DNA of 64,000 nucleotides from Liolophura sinensis (lineage: Eukaryota; Mollusca; Polyplacophora; Chitonida; Chitonidae): assembly GCF_032854445.1 (NCBI RefSeq), contig NC_088303.1, positions 35,939,265 to 36,003,264 of the forward strand, in the 5' to 3' direction. Both the position numbers and the translations under genes were made by a program. The notes under the pieces were generated by a model that was given only the letters and a program-made list of their open reading frames with translations, was not told the DNA's origin and searched no databases. Each line of letters opens with the position of its first letter. The first letter of the stretch is position 1. This document shows positions 36,501 to 48,500 of the stretch, in pieces.

Positions 36501-39500
36501 TGGTTGTGCACGCTAGTTACACAGCGCTGTCAACACTAAAGCTGAAATGTGGCCATACTGGCAGCCACAAAAAGTCAGGCTCTTTAGAAGACAATACATT
36601 ATTACCTCCAGGCACTGAAGAGCTAAGGGTCCAACTACATGACTATTTTGTGTGTTTCAGCTGATAATGACAGGACATATAGTTGGATTTTTCCTGTGTT
36701 GTGTTCAGTCAACAGTTATTCAATACAAATAGTCATACGAAGTCAGGAAAACAGAAATTCAGTTTAAAAAAAGTGAAAATTCCAATTTTGAAGATTAAAA
36801 TCATGTGAGATTTATGTTTGCTACTTAGATCATGAACTTTTTCTCTCCAGCCGTACGTGGGAATGTCTGCCAGCAACCTGCGGATGGTTGTGGGTTTCCC
36901 ATGGGCTGTGCCCGGTTTCCTCCCACCATAATGGTGGCCGCTGTCGTATAAGTGAAATATTCTTGAGTATGGCGTAAAACACCAATCAAATAAATAAATA
37001 AATCATGAACCTCGTTATTGACCTGGCTGTGTGTAGTAGGTTAACCAGGACCTTTTCATGATGGTTTAAAGAGAGAAAACATAAGAGGAAGTCATCATCA
37101 AACACACCACAGAAAACTGCATATAAAGTACGGTCGCTTTCTATAAAAAAAATTCTGTTTGAACAAAATTGAATGCAGTCAGATATTTCAGTTTTAAGGT
37201 GGGCTATAGGAACCATATCAGTAACATCAGTCGCAAATGAGGTTTGTATTGTTTATGAATTATATGTATTACCCTAGCTCACATTAAACGATGCACTTCA
37301 TCAGAGTTTTGTCGATCCAGCAACAGCATGTCTGAATGCATGAAAGGCTGTCAAGTTGTCCCACCTAGCAGATGTACATTCTGTCTTGTACAGGTTTGAT
37401 GAGGATATCTATGACAAACCCCCCAGTGCTTGGCAGCAAGGACAGTATGAAAACTTTGAGGTACGCTGGAACCGAGAACCAGACTTCCCCTACAGAACTC
37501 AGGTAAGCAGCGCAGTAATGCCATTATTGCTAACTTCAAATAGATATAATGAGACCACTGGCTTTTTGCCTTATGGTGTGCATATTTATTCAAGTATAGG
37601 AGGAAATCTGTAAAGTATGTCTCAGTGTAAATTTATGATATGTGTTCGTAGGTAAAACATTTAATCTGTTGAAGGTTATCACTCCAGTTATGAATACACA
37701 ATTTTTCCAGTTAATCAGTTTTATTATTCCTATTTTAATTTTTGCTATCTCCCCCTGAGTACAGCTAAGCCTCCCCATCATTACATGTGGTTGTGGTTAT
37801 AAATGTATGTCTTCTCCCAGCTGTGCTAGGATGTGTGAAAGTATTTGACCACAGTGCGTTCACGTTGTACAAATCGGATGGCGTTTCACAAATGAACTTG
37901 CATGATAATTTGTACCTTTGTACATGATGTTCGCTGGTATTGTTGCAGGATAAAGACCGTGGCCCTGGTCTTGGTGCTGTCCCTGGCCCTGGCCCAGGAC
38001 CAATACGTGACCGTAGGGGCTCACCCCCCTCCCCCCGTATGGGCTCTGGCCCACCCCACTTCATGGGCAACCCAAACCACCCCCATGGACCACCTATGCA
38101 CCCTGCAGATAGGTATGGCATAGCGAAGGTTTCTTTGAAAAATAAAAATATTTAGGTGTTTGGCGATGCATATTTTCATGTTGTTTTGTTGTTGTTTTTT
38201 TTTTGTTGTTTTTTTTTTTGCCAGATTTAACCCACATGTACAGTTGTTTATAAAATTAACCAGTCAGTGAAATGTAGCTCTTTATTACAGGTTTCTAGTG
38301 TGTAACCATCCAAAAAGTTTTGTGGCTATCTTTTCTTCCTAACATGAATTTTATTTCACTTTGTACTATGGTGATAAAAAGTGGAAAATTAGATAAATGT
38401 GAAAAGTGACAAATTTGTCTTACATTTGGTGTACATGTGTGCAAAAAAGTGTAAACCTTGAAACTGGAACTGGAACTTGTATCTACAAGGATAAAATTGG
38501 CTGGTCACATCAAGAAAGCAATTCTGAGCCGTCATAAGCCGTACTCTCTCAGTACACAAAGCATTTGTACATGTGCCTCCCTGAGGAAGTTCAGTTGAAA
38601 TAATTATTACAAATTTCTTCTTTCTGGACTGTTCAAGTTTCTTTGTAGAGTGGGTGGAAATCATTAATAAAAAAGATTTAAGTTTTAAATCAGAAAGTAT
38701 GTGTTTAAATTTGTCCCGAGTGAGACGAAGGTAAACTGGTCTGATGCACATCCCTAAGGGTGATAGTTGAGTCTTAAGGTGAATATATTTCTTGGGCTTG
38801 TATGGCAAAGAATGTTTTTTTTCAGTGTCCTGGTTTATAATTGTTCTTTTTTTTATTTTTTCTTTGGCAGCATTGAGCCATGATCATTTATTATTTCATG
38901 CTTTCTGTTTGGCTTCTGTATATGCGTTAAAGCTATTGTTGTTTTAGATACAACAAGCGTACTCGGGAGAGCCATAGAGATAAATGGCGAGGCGAAGAGG
39001 AGAGTTTTAACTCAGGAGAACCACGTGTACGCGCGGATGCCTGGCATGACCCCTGGCGAAGGTCAGTAGAGGATAACGCATCCCACACATGGATACATAT
39101 GTATGCATATAAAGCTACATTACTTGGCCGTATTCAAGGATTCACTGTAAATTGAAGTATTATAAGCCATAACAGGACTAATTCCCTTTGAATAGTGCTT
39201 TGAAAAATTGGAGGATTTCTGTGTTTTAAGTATATATGGGATATACATAGGTGCATCTGTTGTGACCATCAGGTTCTTCCTAGGGATATTTCCGACACTC
39301 TCGCCGCCCTCGTTCAGAACAATAGTCACATTTGCATGGGATGATTTGTAACCAGGGCTTCTTCTTCTACAGATTCGTGTTTGGCAAGTTTTGGTTTTGT
39401 ATAGCAGCTACAGTGCGTTAAAAAACAGTGAAATAAATAAATAAATATTTGCAGGTTAATTATGGCCTTGGACAAAGATTTTGTAGATTCACCCACCTTC

Positions 39501-42500
39501 ATTGTTCATAGAGCCCTGATGATGACATGCGGTATAGAACATTTGTGGGACCATTTCCAAAGTCTTATGTTCATTGAATACTGCTTGTCTTCCACTATTA
39601 TGGTATATACGTCAGTACATCACAATTGAGAAAGTTTTGTAATCAGTTGCCATAGATTTGTTATTTTAACCCTGGTACTCGAGTTCCTTTCACCCATAAA
39701 ACTAGCCTTCATTGTGTGAGTGGAAAATTTTGGATGCTTCTTTGAATAACAAAGTGAAAAATAAATAAATTAATATGATTTTTCAGGTCAAAATCTCCAA
39801 AGAGGAAGCCGCGTGAGTCTCCATCTCGTAGCAGGTCACGAGGGCGGCGGCGTTACCGCAGATCCTACAGTTACTCATCATCGTATTCATCAAGGTTTGT
39901 CGTTATGCATCGTCCATGCCTCATTGTTTGAACTCTAGCTTCGCTACACAAAGCTGATCACAACGCTGTGTGTTACAAGGCTTTGAAGCGTCCACCTCAC
40001 AAGAGGTAGAGTTCAAGACTGAGTCAAGTCATAAACTGCTGGCTAAGTACTGGTTGACCAGTAGTCAATATACTGTGACAGGGTAGGATGTCATGTCTAG
40101 TGTCATGCTGTACTCCTGAGGTATACTTTACAGTGAGGCAGTCAGTACCATAAATATTGTAAAAGCCCTGATATGTGCAACACTTCCACCCACCACCCCT
40201 CCTCATATTTGACCATGTTACGAGGGATGCAGGTGATGGTCAGTGACAACATTCAGAGTAATCGGTCAAATCAGTGTGAAATATATAAATTGTTGCATGA
40301 TGTTTCTTTCCTTATTTCTTCAACTGCTTTGCATTTTAAAGTTCCAATTTTTTCACCTTGGTGGCTGATTACCCTCAGATGTGCTTAAAACAGAAGGAAT
40401 AGGTCCAGCGATCGATGGTGTCACATGGGTAGTGTCACATTATCCAGGTTGTCACATGATCTGCTACATCACATTAACTGGAATGTCACATCAGCTTTGG
40501 TGTTACGTGACCTGTGGGATCTCATGAACTGTGATGTCACATAATGTGTTCTGAATTTTTCAGCTCTTTCTCTGGCTCATCTCGGTCAAGGTCAAGGTCG
40601 TCCTACTCATCACTTTCCAGTCGCTCATCGCACAGTCGCTCGTCATCATTCAGCTCCAGGTATTGTTGTCATGGCAACACTCACTTATGATATGGGTCGA
40701 TTGGAAGAAATCACTAAACTGAAGTATATGTCAGATGAAAGACATTTAAATACTGTCCAGCAGTATACATTCACCAAATGGACATTTAGACAAAGTATTT
40801 TGGGCCAAGAATGCTGATGTGACATCATGGATACTGACTGGCTCCCAACACACCACCATAGTATCTTATCTTTTAACAGTATTATACTCAGGTGGAAACA
40901 TTCTAACATTTTTATGGTCTTTCATTTGACATATACTTCATTTTTGTGTTTTCTTGCTTTTCTGAAAAATAACATCCTATGCTAAAGAACACATGAGCGG
41001 ATTTAATCAGTTAGGCCTGGTATAAAAGCGAAACAGGTAAGATGTGTAACCACACATGTTCAAAGTTGCCAATTATAAACAGAGCCTACAACCGACCAGC
41101 GAAAAGTCAGAAACATTCTTTTTTAAATAACTCTGTAGAACTCCATGAGTTCAAGCCTGTTGAGGTTAATCTTACTTAACAAAAAGCAGTTTTCTGATTT
41201 TCCTTTCTGATTCATTCACATTTATCTAACTGCTGAAAAGCCCTGGATTTTTCTATGACTGTGAACTGTTTTTACTGTACTTGAATGGATTCATGAAGTG
41301 CCATTTTGTTGGGCATCTTTTCGGTACCTAAGTCTATTATCATTGTTTATGCCTGACTCTTCTAAATTTTGTGTTTGCAGATCTCGTTCTCGGTCAATGG
41401 ACATGTCCAGGAAGAGACCCCCTCAAGACCATTCAGTAGGACCCCCAGCCTCAGGCCCCGGGCCGGGACCAGGTGCTATGGCTACAGGACTCGCCCAAGG
41501 GGCAGGCCCAGCTGGGGACAGAAAATTAGGGCCGGCAGCAAAGACAGGGTAACTTCACTAAAAGTTACAAGTTTCATTTTTAAGTGTGACAGTCAGTACT
41601 GTTAGTCACTTTTTTCTCTGATGTTAAACCCCAATCACTCACTCACTCTCTCTGTCTGTCTATTAGGTGCTTGGTTTGTGAAGATTTTGACTTCCTTTTT
41701 TTTAAGTTTAACCAAGTGCAAGATAACTTTGGCTTTTGGCAGGATCTTGTGAACTTGTATTAGTTTCATCTACAGTTCCATGCCAAATTTTTCAGTAGAC
41801 GTTGTGGAGTTACAGGGATTTTGCTCTTACTGCTTTTAAGTGAAAAAAAAAAAATTACTCAACAATATTTTCATATTATCAAGACAAGTTGAGAGAATGC
41901 CTTGATGCACAGTGTACAATATTCTGCTCCTCTTCTGTGACATATTAAGATGGCTTATCCTCAGCTCTGTCAACTGTAGTCTTGCTGCAGCTGAGATCTT
42001 GCTGACCAATATGAGGTATTCATATTGTATCCAACTCACACTTCTAAATCAGGAGGTTTGTGATGTCCTGACAAGGGGTAAGGGAACGTGATTTACTGCT
42101 GGAGGAACTTCCCCTGTATGAACTTGACATTCCTCTAGTGCACACATGGTTGACTTTGGTCAGGATTTAGGATAAGTGTGTGAGTGATGTGATATGAATG
42201 GTAATGTAAGTGTGGTTTAAAGTGAACATAAAGTCAGCCACTAAAGCGAAATTAGTAAAGTAGTATTCCAGAAATGTTCTGAAAATATTTTACAAATTCT
42301 ACACTGCTTATCAACAAAATAAATAGCAAACAATCGCCAGTACCTAGCCACTCATTTGGTGACGCCATTTTGTCATGTTATAGCTATTTGAATGGCATCA
42401 CAAAACCTAGGAGCTCTCCTGTATCATTGGTATTAAACAAAGTGACATGAGACAATACAAACAATAACGCCTGATGCCCAACCTAAAAGAGTATCAGCTC

Positions 42501-45500
42501 TGTTCCGTGTTCAAAGGGCTGATGTTTCTTGTAGTTTGGCACTTGGTCAGGGTCATGTACATGGACACAGGGGTGGTGTTTTAGCGGTTCTGCTTGTCCT
42601 CATCTTGCATGGGTGTAAGGATTTGGCCTGGCTGGCTGTACCGACTTCAGGGAATTTACTGAACATAGCAGGACCTTCTGGTTCATAACAGAACCTTTCA
42701 TTCAAATTTGGGGAGATATTTTCATAATAAATCTGACTTTGCGAAGGAAAAATAATGTAAAGTCACAATATTGCTTCAAGCAATGGCTCTAACGAGGGGG
42801 CTTTCTTGCCAGCTCACTGACAAGTTACTGCAGTCTCCTGCCCAACATGTACACGTTGTGACACGGGCAGCTGCTTTCAGTTCCCTCTCATAAATGTGTG
42901 GTTCAAAATAGATCAGTTTAACACTTAAACTAATTATAAAATCCAATTCATTGTACCGATATCTGTCTATCCACTAGAAGAACCACACTGACAGGCAAGA
43001 GCTAATAGGTTTTCGTTACGTGACAGCCAATCATCATGTGAGGCTTTCAGCACTAGTGATTGCCCAAATTCATAAGGGCAACATAGCTACTCTGAGTGAA
43101 TTGTCTGTCGTTGCCATATCTCCAGTGCTGAATTGCATCTTCTCTGCTTTCAAAACTATAAGATTTTTTACATATTTTTCAGTGATAACTGTGTCCTGTA
43201 TCCCCTTATGTTCACTTTAAAGCATCAATCAACATATCATCCTTGTCATGGGTTTTTCAGTGAACCTAGAAGTGCTGTGTCAGTGAAACCACGACACCCT
43301 AGAGGTGGCCCTGACAAGAGGCGACCTGTCATTGGTCCAATGCCACGACCACCCCCGAAAGAGAAGCCCCCTCCCCCGATGCCTGAAGGACGAGGCAGAG
43401 GCATGCGTGACCGTGACGACAGGGGTATGGCCAGAGGGAGAGGCAGAGGCAGGCCCAGAGAAGGACCCATCCCAGGGTATGTGTACTTGCTAAGCTCAGC
43501 ATTTCAGTGCACACTGTAATGAATTTTCAACCTTTGACATGTACAGGTGAAACTGCAGATACCAATCAGCGTTCTAGATTATCGTCATATTTCTCTTGCC
43601 ATCTTTACAAGTGATGTGTTATCAATTTAAAACAACTTTTGTAGTTTCTCTGATTCATGACCCCCAATGATAGGGGTTCCGCTGGCACTCGCCATTGTCG
43701 CCAATTGCAAATAAAAATTTGGATTGGCGATAAAATCAGGGAAATGGTGAAAGGGTTTGGTGACAAAAGTATTTACTTGAGAATATATACTGGCTATTGA
43801 AGAGGTGGAAATGGTGACCGTACAAAGACTCGCAATGCACATGGCCATGTGTTCTTCTCTTTTCAAACGGAAATAATGGGTTGGTGAACGTAATCACAGT
43901 TTCGTATAAACCATGTGCATTTAGGGGCCTCCGTGGCTCAGTCGGTTAAAGCGCTAGCGCAGCGTAATGACCCAGGAGTCTCTCACCAATGCGGTCGCTG
44001 TGAGTTCAAGTCCAGCTCATGCTGGCTTCCTCTCCGGCCGTACGTGAGAAGGTCTGCCAGCAACCTGCGGATGGTCGTGGGTTTCCTCCGGGCTCTGCCC
44101 GGTTTCCACCCACCATAATGCTGGCCGCCGTCGTATAAGTGAAATATTCTTGAGTACGGCGTAAAACACCAATCAAAAAAAAAAAAAAAAATCAATCATG
44201 TGCATTTATTTCATTTTATTTTATTTTTTTAAGCAAGCATCCCATCCGTTTTTAAAAACTATTCAAAAAAAGAAACGGTAGCAGAGCTTCGACTTGCGCT
44301 CGCCATTGTCTCAAATTTAGAACAATTTTTTGAAATGGTGATAAAATTCAAAAATATGCAAATGTGTTTGGTGATGAATTTATTTACCTAAGAAAATGTA
44401 CAAACGTTATACACAAATTACCTGGCGAAGTTTTCAGGCATGAGAGGTTTCTGTGGTTTTATGCTTATTTTTACTATTTTCTTGATTAAAATAATCCATT
44501 TACTTTTATTTCAAACGGCTTCATTTCAGCGAAACAACAACAACATAGTCATGTCCAACGATTTTAATGGACAGAAATCTACAAAGAGAGTTCAGCATTC
44601 TTGGAATTTGACTTACATTAGATAATGCTTGAAAAAAAAAAAATCATTTTTTTTTGGACTAATGAGCAAGTATCATGGCATTTTTTGGGATGCCTTTCAT
44701 AGCCAAATCTAAAGACGAAATTAAATTTAAAACAAATAACTATTAAGGGAGATAAATATAGGTGGTGTTAGACATGTAAAGGAAGTTACCTCCCTTGAAA
44801 AATTTTATCCCTTCCACCCTTTAACTAAATTTATAAATTTATTTTGTAACAAATTTTTCTGATAGAAGAGATTGCATTTTACTAGGACTCTACACAGATT
44901 AATTGAAAAAAAAAGTTTGATTTTTTTCAAAAAACAAAAACACTCTGCCATTGTTTTGAGGGCAATTGTTCTAAATGAGGATAAACTCCAGATATAGCTT
45001 GAAGAGACCAAGCTGATTCTAGCAGCTACACCAAGGCAGATAAAAACGAATTACAGATGGAGACCACTAAGAGTCATAGATACTGGTCCCATTTGGTCAG
45101 TTGAAGATCACAAAGATTAAGTCAAGGCCACTAAGAAAGTATGGCCGAAGAAAAACTGTATTGGCTACAAAATCTGATGAGTGGCAATAGTGACTGGCTA
45201 AAAAAAAATACTGACCCAGCCCTGCAGTGATGTCACATCTGCATTCATTCTAAGGTCTATTTGGGAATTGCATTCAAAGTTGTAAACACAAGTTTTAAGT
45301 GAAAAGTCTAGCAGCCTCTGTGTTATGTGGTAAAAACCTGATAGTGACGTCTTTGTTTCAAGTTACAAATACATTTGACATTTGACGTGGTTGAAAAAAA
45401 AAGTTGAATATAATTCCCACTGATTACTTCATTTCTCTGACAGGAGACTACCAGCTAAAAATCGTGGCGTCAGTAATTCATCAAGCGGTTCCAGTCGTTC

Positions 45501-48500
45501 GCGCTCTCGCAGCCATTCATCCTCCTCGACCTCGAGGTCACGGAGCGTGAGCAGTGTCTCTTCCATCTCCAGCACTAGTTCCAGCAGCTCCAGCGGCAGT
45601 GCCGACTCTGAACATCTGTACCGAGACATTGCTGAGCCTGACGCCCCTGAAAAGGACAAGGCCTCCCAGCAGACCCGCAGCAGGAAGAAGGGACCCCCTG
45701 GGGTGGGCCCCGATCATGGCCCCGGTCTGTCCCAAGGACCCCCTATTGACAGGGACAGGGAACGAGGGCGCAGGGGTACTTATCTTACTTAATTACTGCG
45801 AATGACATAAAAGTGCTTTTTTAGAGGCAAATAAATTTCTGAAAGCTAGTCAAAATTTGTTATTCTTGTCCTTTGAAACCACGATGTCCTACTTTGGATA
45901 AATGTAAATCATACATGAAGTTAGTGCTTTTTTTTTCTGTTGTGGAGAGATAAGAACAAAAAATATTTCAGTATCTACATCTTTATAATCCAGGTGCAGT
46001 GGATAGTGTATATATGTATGTGTGTGCACCAAACACACTTCATTGTGTTAATCACCCTCCCCACAGGAAACAACCAGAGAGATCGTCCTCCCAGGGAGAA
46101 GCGACCGAGGAGAAGTCCTCCTGTAGACCTGCCCCCTGGTCCACGGGGCATGCCGCGGCCCGGAAGGCCTGACACCCGTAGGGGACCAATGGAAACTGGA
46201 AAACCACAGGTGTCTTCTACAACCCCAGTAAAGTCCAAAGATCCAATGAAAATGGTGGGACAGAAATCTAACATCAAGCTGACTCTGATCAGTAAGGTAG
46301 GACATGGTGACTTTGAGAAATTACAGTAAATTATATGTAATAATATCATGGATTTTTTTTACCCGAGTAAACTCTGCTTTGTTATAGTTGAAGGGGGCCT
46401 CTGTGGCCGAGGGGGTTAGCAGGCCAACACAGCACAGTGACCCAGGAGCCTCCCACCATTGCGATTGCTGTGAGTTCAAGTCCAGCTCATGCTGGCTTTC
46501 TCTCCGGGCGTATATGGGAGGTCTTCCAGTAACCTGCGCATGGTCATGGATTTTCCTGGGGCCCTGAGCATTTTCCTCTTGCCACAGTGCTAGAATGTGT
46601 CGTATAAGTGAAATATTGTTGAGTACGACATAAAACACCACTCAAATTAATAAATATTATAGTTCGGTTAAAATAAAGTTTGGGTGTAGGGATATTTGAT
46701 GATCTGATAGTTGACAGTTCGTTGAAGCAATTTCCAAACCCAGGTTGAATGTTTTGAAGGTGAGTGGCAGAAAGAATGCCAAAGTAACTCTACTCAAAAT
46801 CACATTTCCACAAGAAGCTCTGTACTTCGCTATTGAGGATTTCATCCTGCATTTTGGCTAATCTAATCAACTGCCTGTGGAAGAAAAAGTAGACTAAATT
46901 TCCTATGATTTTATTGACTGAAAACAGCAGATTTGGCAGAATCTTCTATTTTACTGTCATCAGTTGTGGAGTAATGTTTCAATTATGAGCCATAATCCAG
47001 AAACGTTTAATCTTGTGAGCATTCTGTGCAGCGGGACATTACACATATGAATTCATATTGTTGGATTTGTCTCTCCAGCCATCCGAGAAGAACGGAGTGT
47101 CGGGTAGAAACGGCCAGCAGAAGGTAGTGCTGGTCCTCCAGCCAAAAAGGCACCAGTCTCTCCAACAAAGGCTCCCTCAGGTATCCTGTCTTGTTATCAG
47201 ACAAATGGTCTGGAAGTTTGTCATCTACTTCACAAGATATGTTGGCATCTCCACTCTTACATTGTGAAACATCTAGTTTGCTTGGGTTAAAATTGCTAAG
47301 GGGTAATGTGATCTACAAGAAAACTACCACAAAAAAAAAAAAAAAATGATGTCTGGTAAAAATGCTCATGTTTCCTGGCAGTTTGTAGTGGTTTCTCCCT
47401 AACACATTTCTTAGCAGTGTGGGGGGCCTCCGTGGCTCAGTCGGTTAAAGCGCTAGCGCAGCGTAATGACCCAGGAGTCTCTCACCAATGCGGTCGCTGT
47501 GAGTTCAAGTCCAGCTCATGCTGGCGGCCGTACGTGAGAAGGTCTTCCAGCAACCTGCGGATGGCCATGGGTTTCCCCCTGGGCTCTGCCCGGTTTCCAC
47601 CCACCATAATGCTGGCCGCCGTCGTATAAGTGAAATATTCTTGAGTACGGCATAAAACACCAATCAAAAAAAAAAAAAAATCTTAGCAGTGTGTAGTGGT
47701 TTCTCCCCAGCACACTCTCCTACCAATATGTACTGGTCTCTTCTTAGCACATTTTTCTGCAAGTGTGTAATGGTCTCTTCTTAGCACATTTTCCTGACAG
47801 TACGTAGTGGTTTCTCCCCAGCACATTTTCCTGACAGGGTGTAGTGGTTTCTCCCTGCACATTTTCCTGCCAGTATTCACTGGTCTCTTCTTAGCACATT
47901 TATCTGCCAGTGTGTAATGGTTTCTCCCCAGCACATTTTCCTGCCAGTGTGTAATGGTCTCTTCTTAGCACATTTTCCTGCCAGTATGTAGTAGTTTCTC
48001 CCCAGCACATTCTCCTGGCAGGGTGTAATGGTCTCTTCTTGGCACATTTTCCTGCCAGTGTGTAATGGTTTCTCGCCAGCACGGTCTCTTCTTAGCACAT
48101 TTTCCTGTCAGTATGTAGTGGTTTCTCCCCAGCACATTCTCCTGGCAGGGTGTAATGGTTTCTCCCCAGCACATTTCCCTGACAATGCACAGTGGTTCTT
48201 ACAAAACTGCTTTGAGGTTGTTTGCAAGGTAGGATGATAACTTATTGTAAGTTTCAGCACCAAAAGTAATGTTTTGTTTTCTTTAAATGAGCTCCTTGGG
48301 GGGGGGGGGGGGGGAATTTTAGATCAGTTATTGTAGATTTCACTTCAATGTGATTGCATAAAAAAAGAAAACACAAATTTCGTACTCCTTAAAAAGTGAA
48401 TAATTTTCAAATGGTCACTATCACATGATGCATTTTTCCTGAACAGGTCTGAAATGTTCTTCTCCCCTTGAATGCCACGACCACCCCCGAAAGAGAAGCC

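Noticed and set aside
43924-44010. tRNA gene call on the SINE heads with boxes A and B
   Set aside because: The heads lack a closing acceptor stem and continue into the SINE body, so they are tRNA-derived but not tRNA genes.
43983-44195. Recurring peptides like FTPYSRIFHLYDGG and SSSPAHAGFLSGR in many places
   Set aside because: These are translations of the S1 SINE body on either strand, found wherever a copy sits (30.2, 32.3, 43.9, 47.5, 52.6, 59.1 kb).
47079-47180. Taking exon 16 of ZC3H18 as a simple 34-codon in-frame exon
   Set aside because: The second half would read VVLVLQPKRHQSLQQ, unlike the family, and the exit phase would not match the last exon, which is certain from its conserved C-terminus.
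47681-48196. CRISPR-like look of regularly spaced repeats
   Set aside because: Units are contiguous 37-bp minisatellite copies without unique spacers, in an animal intron.
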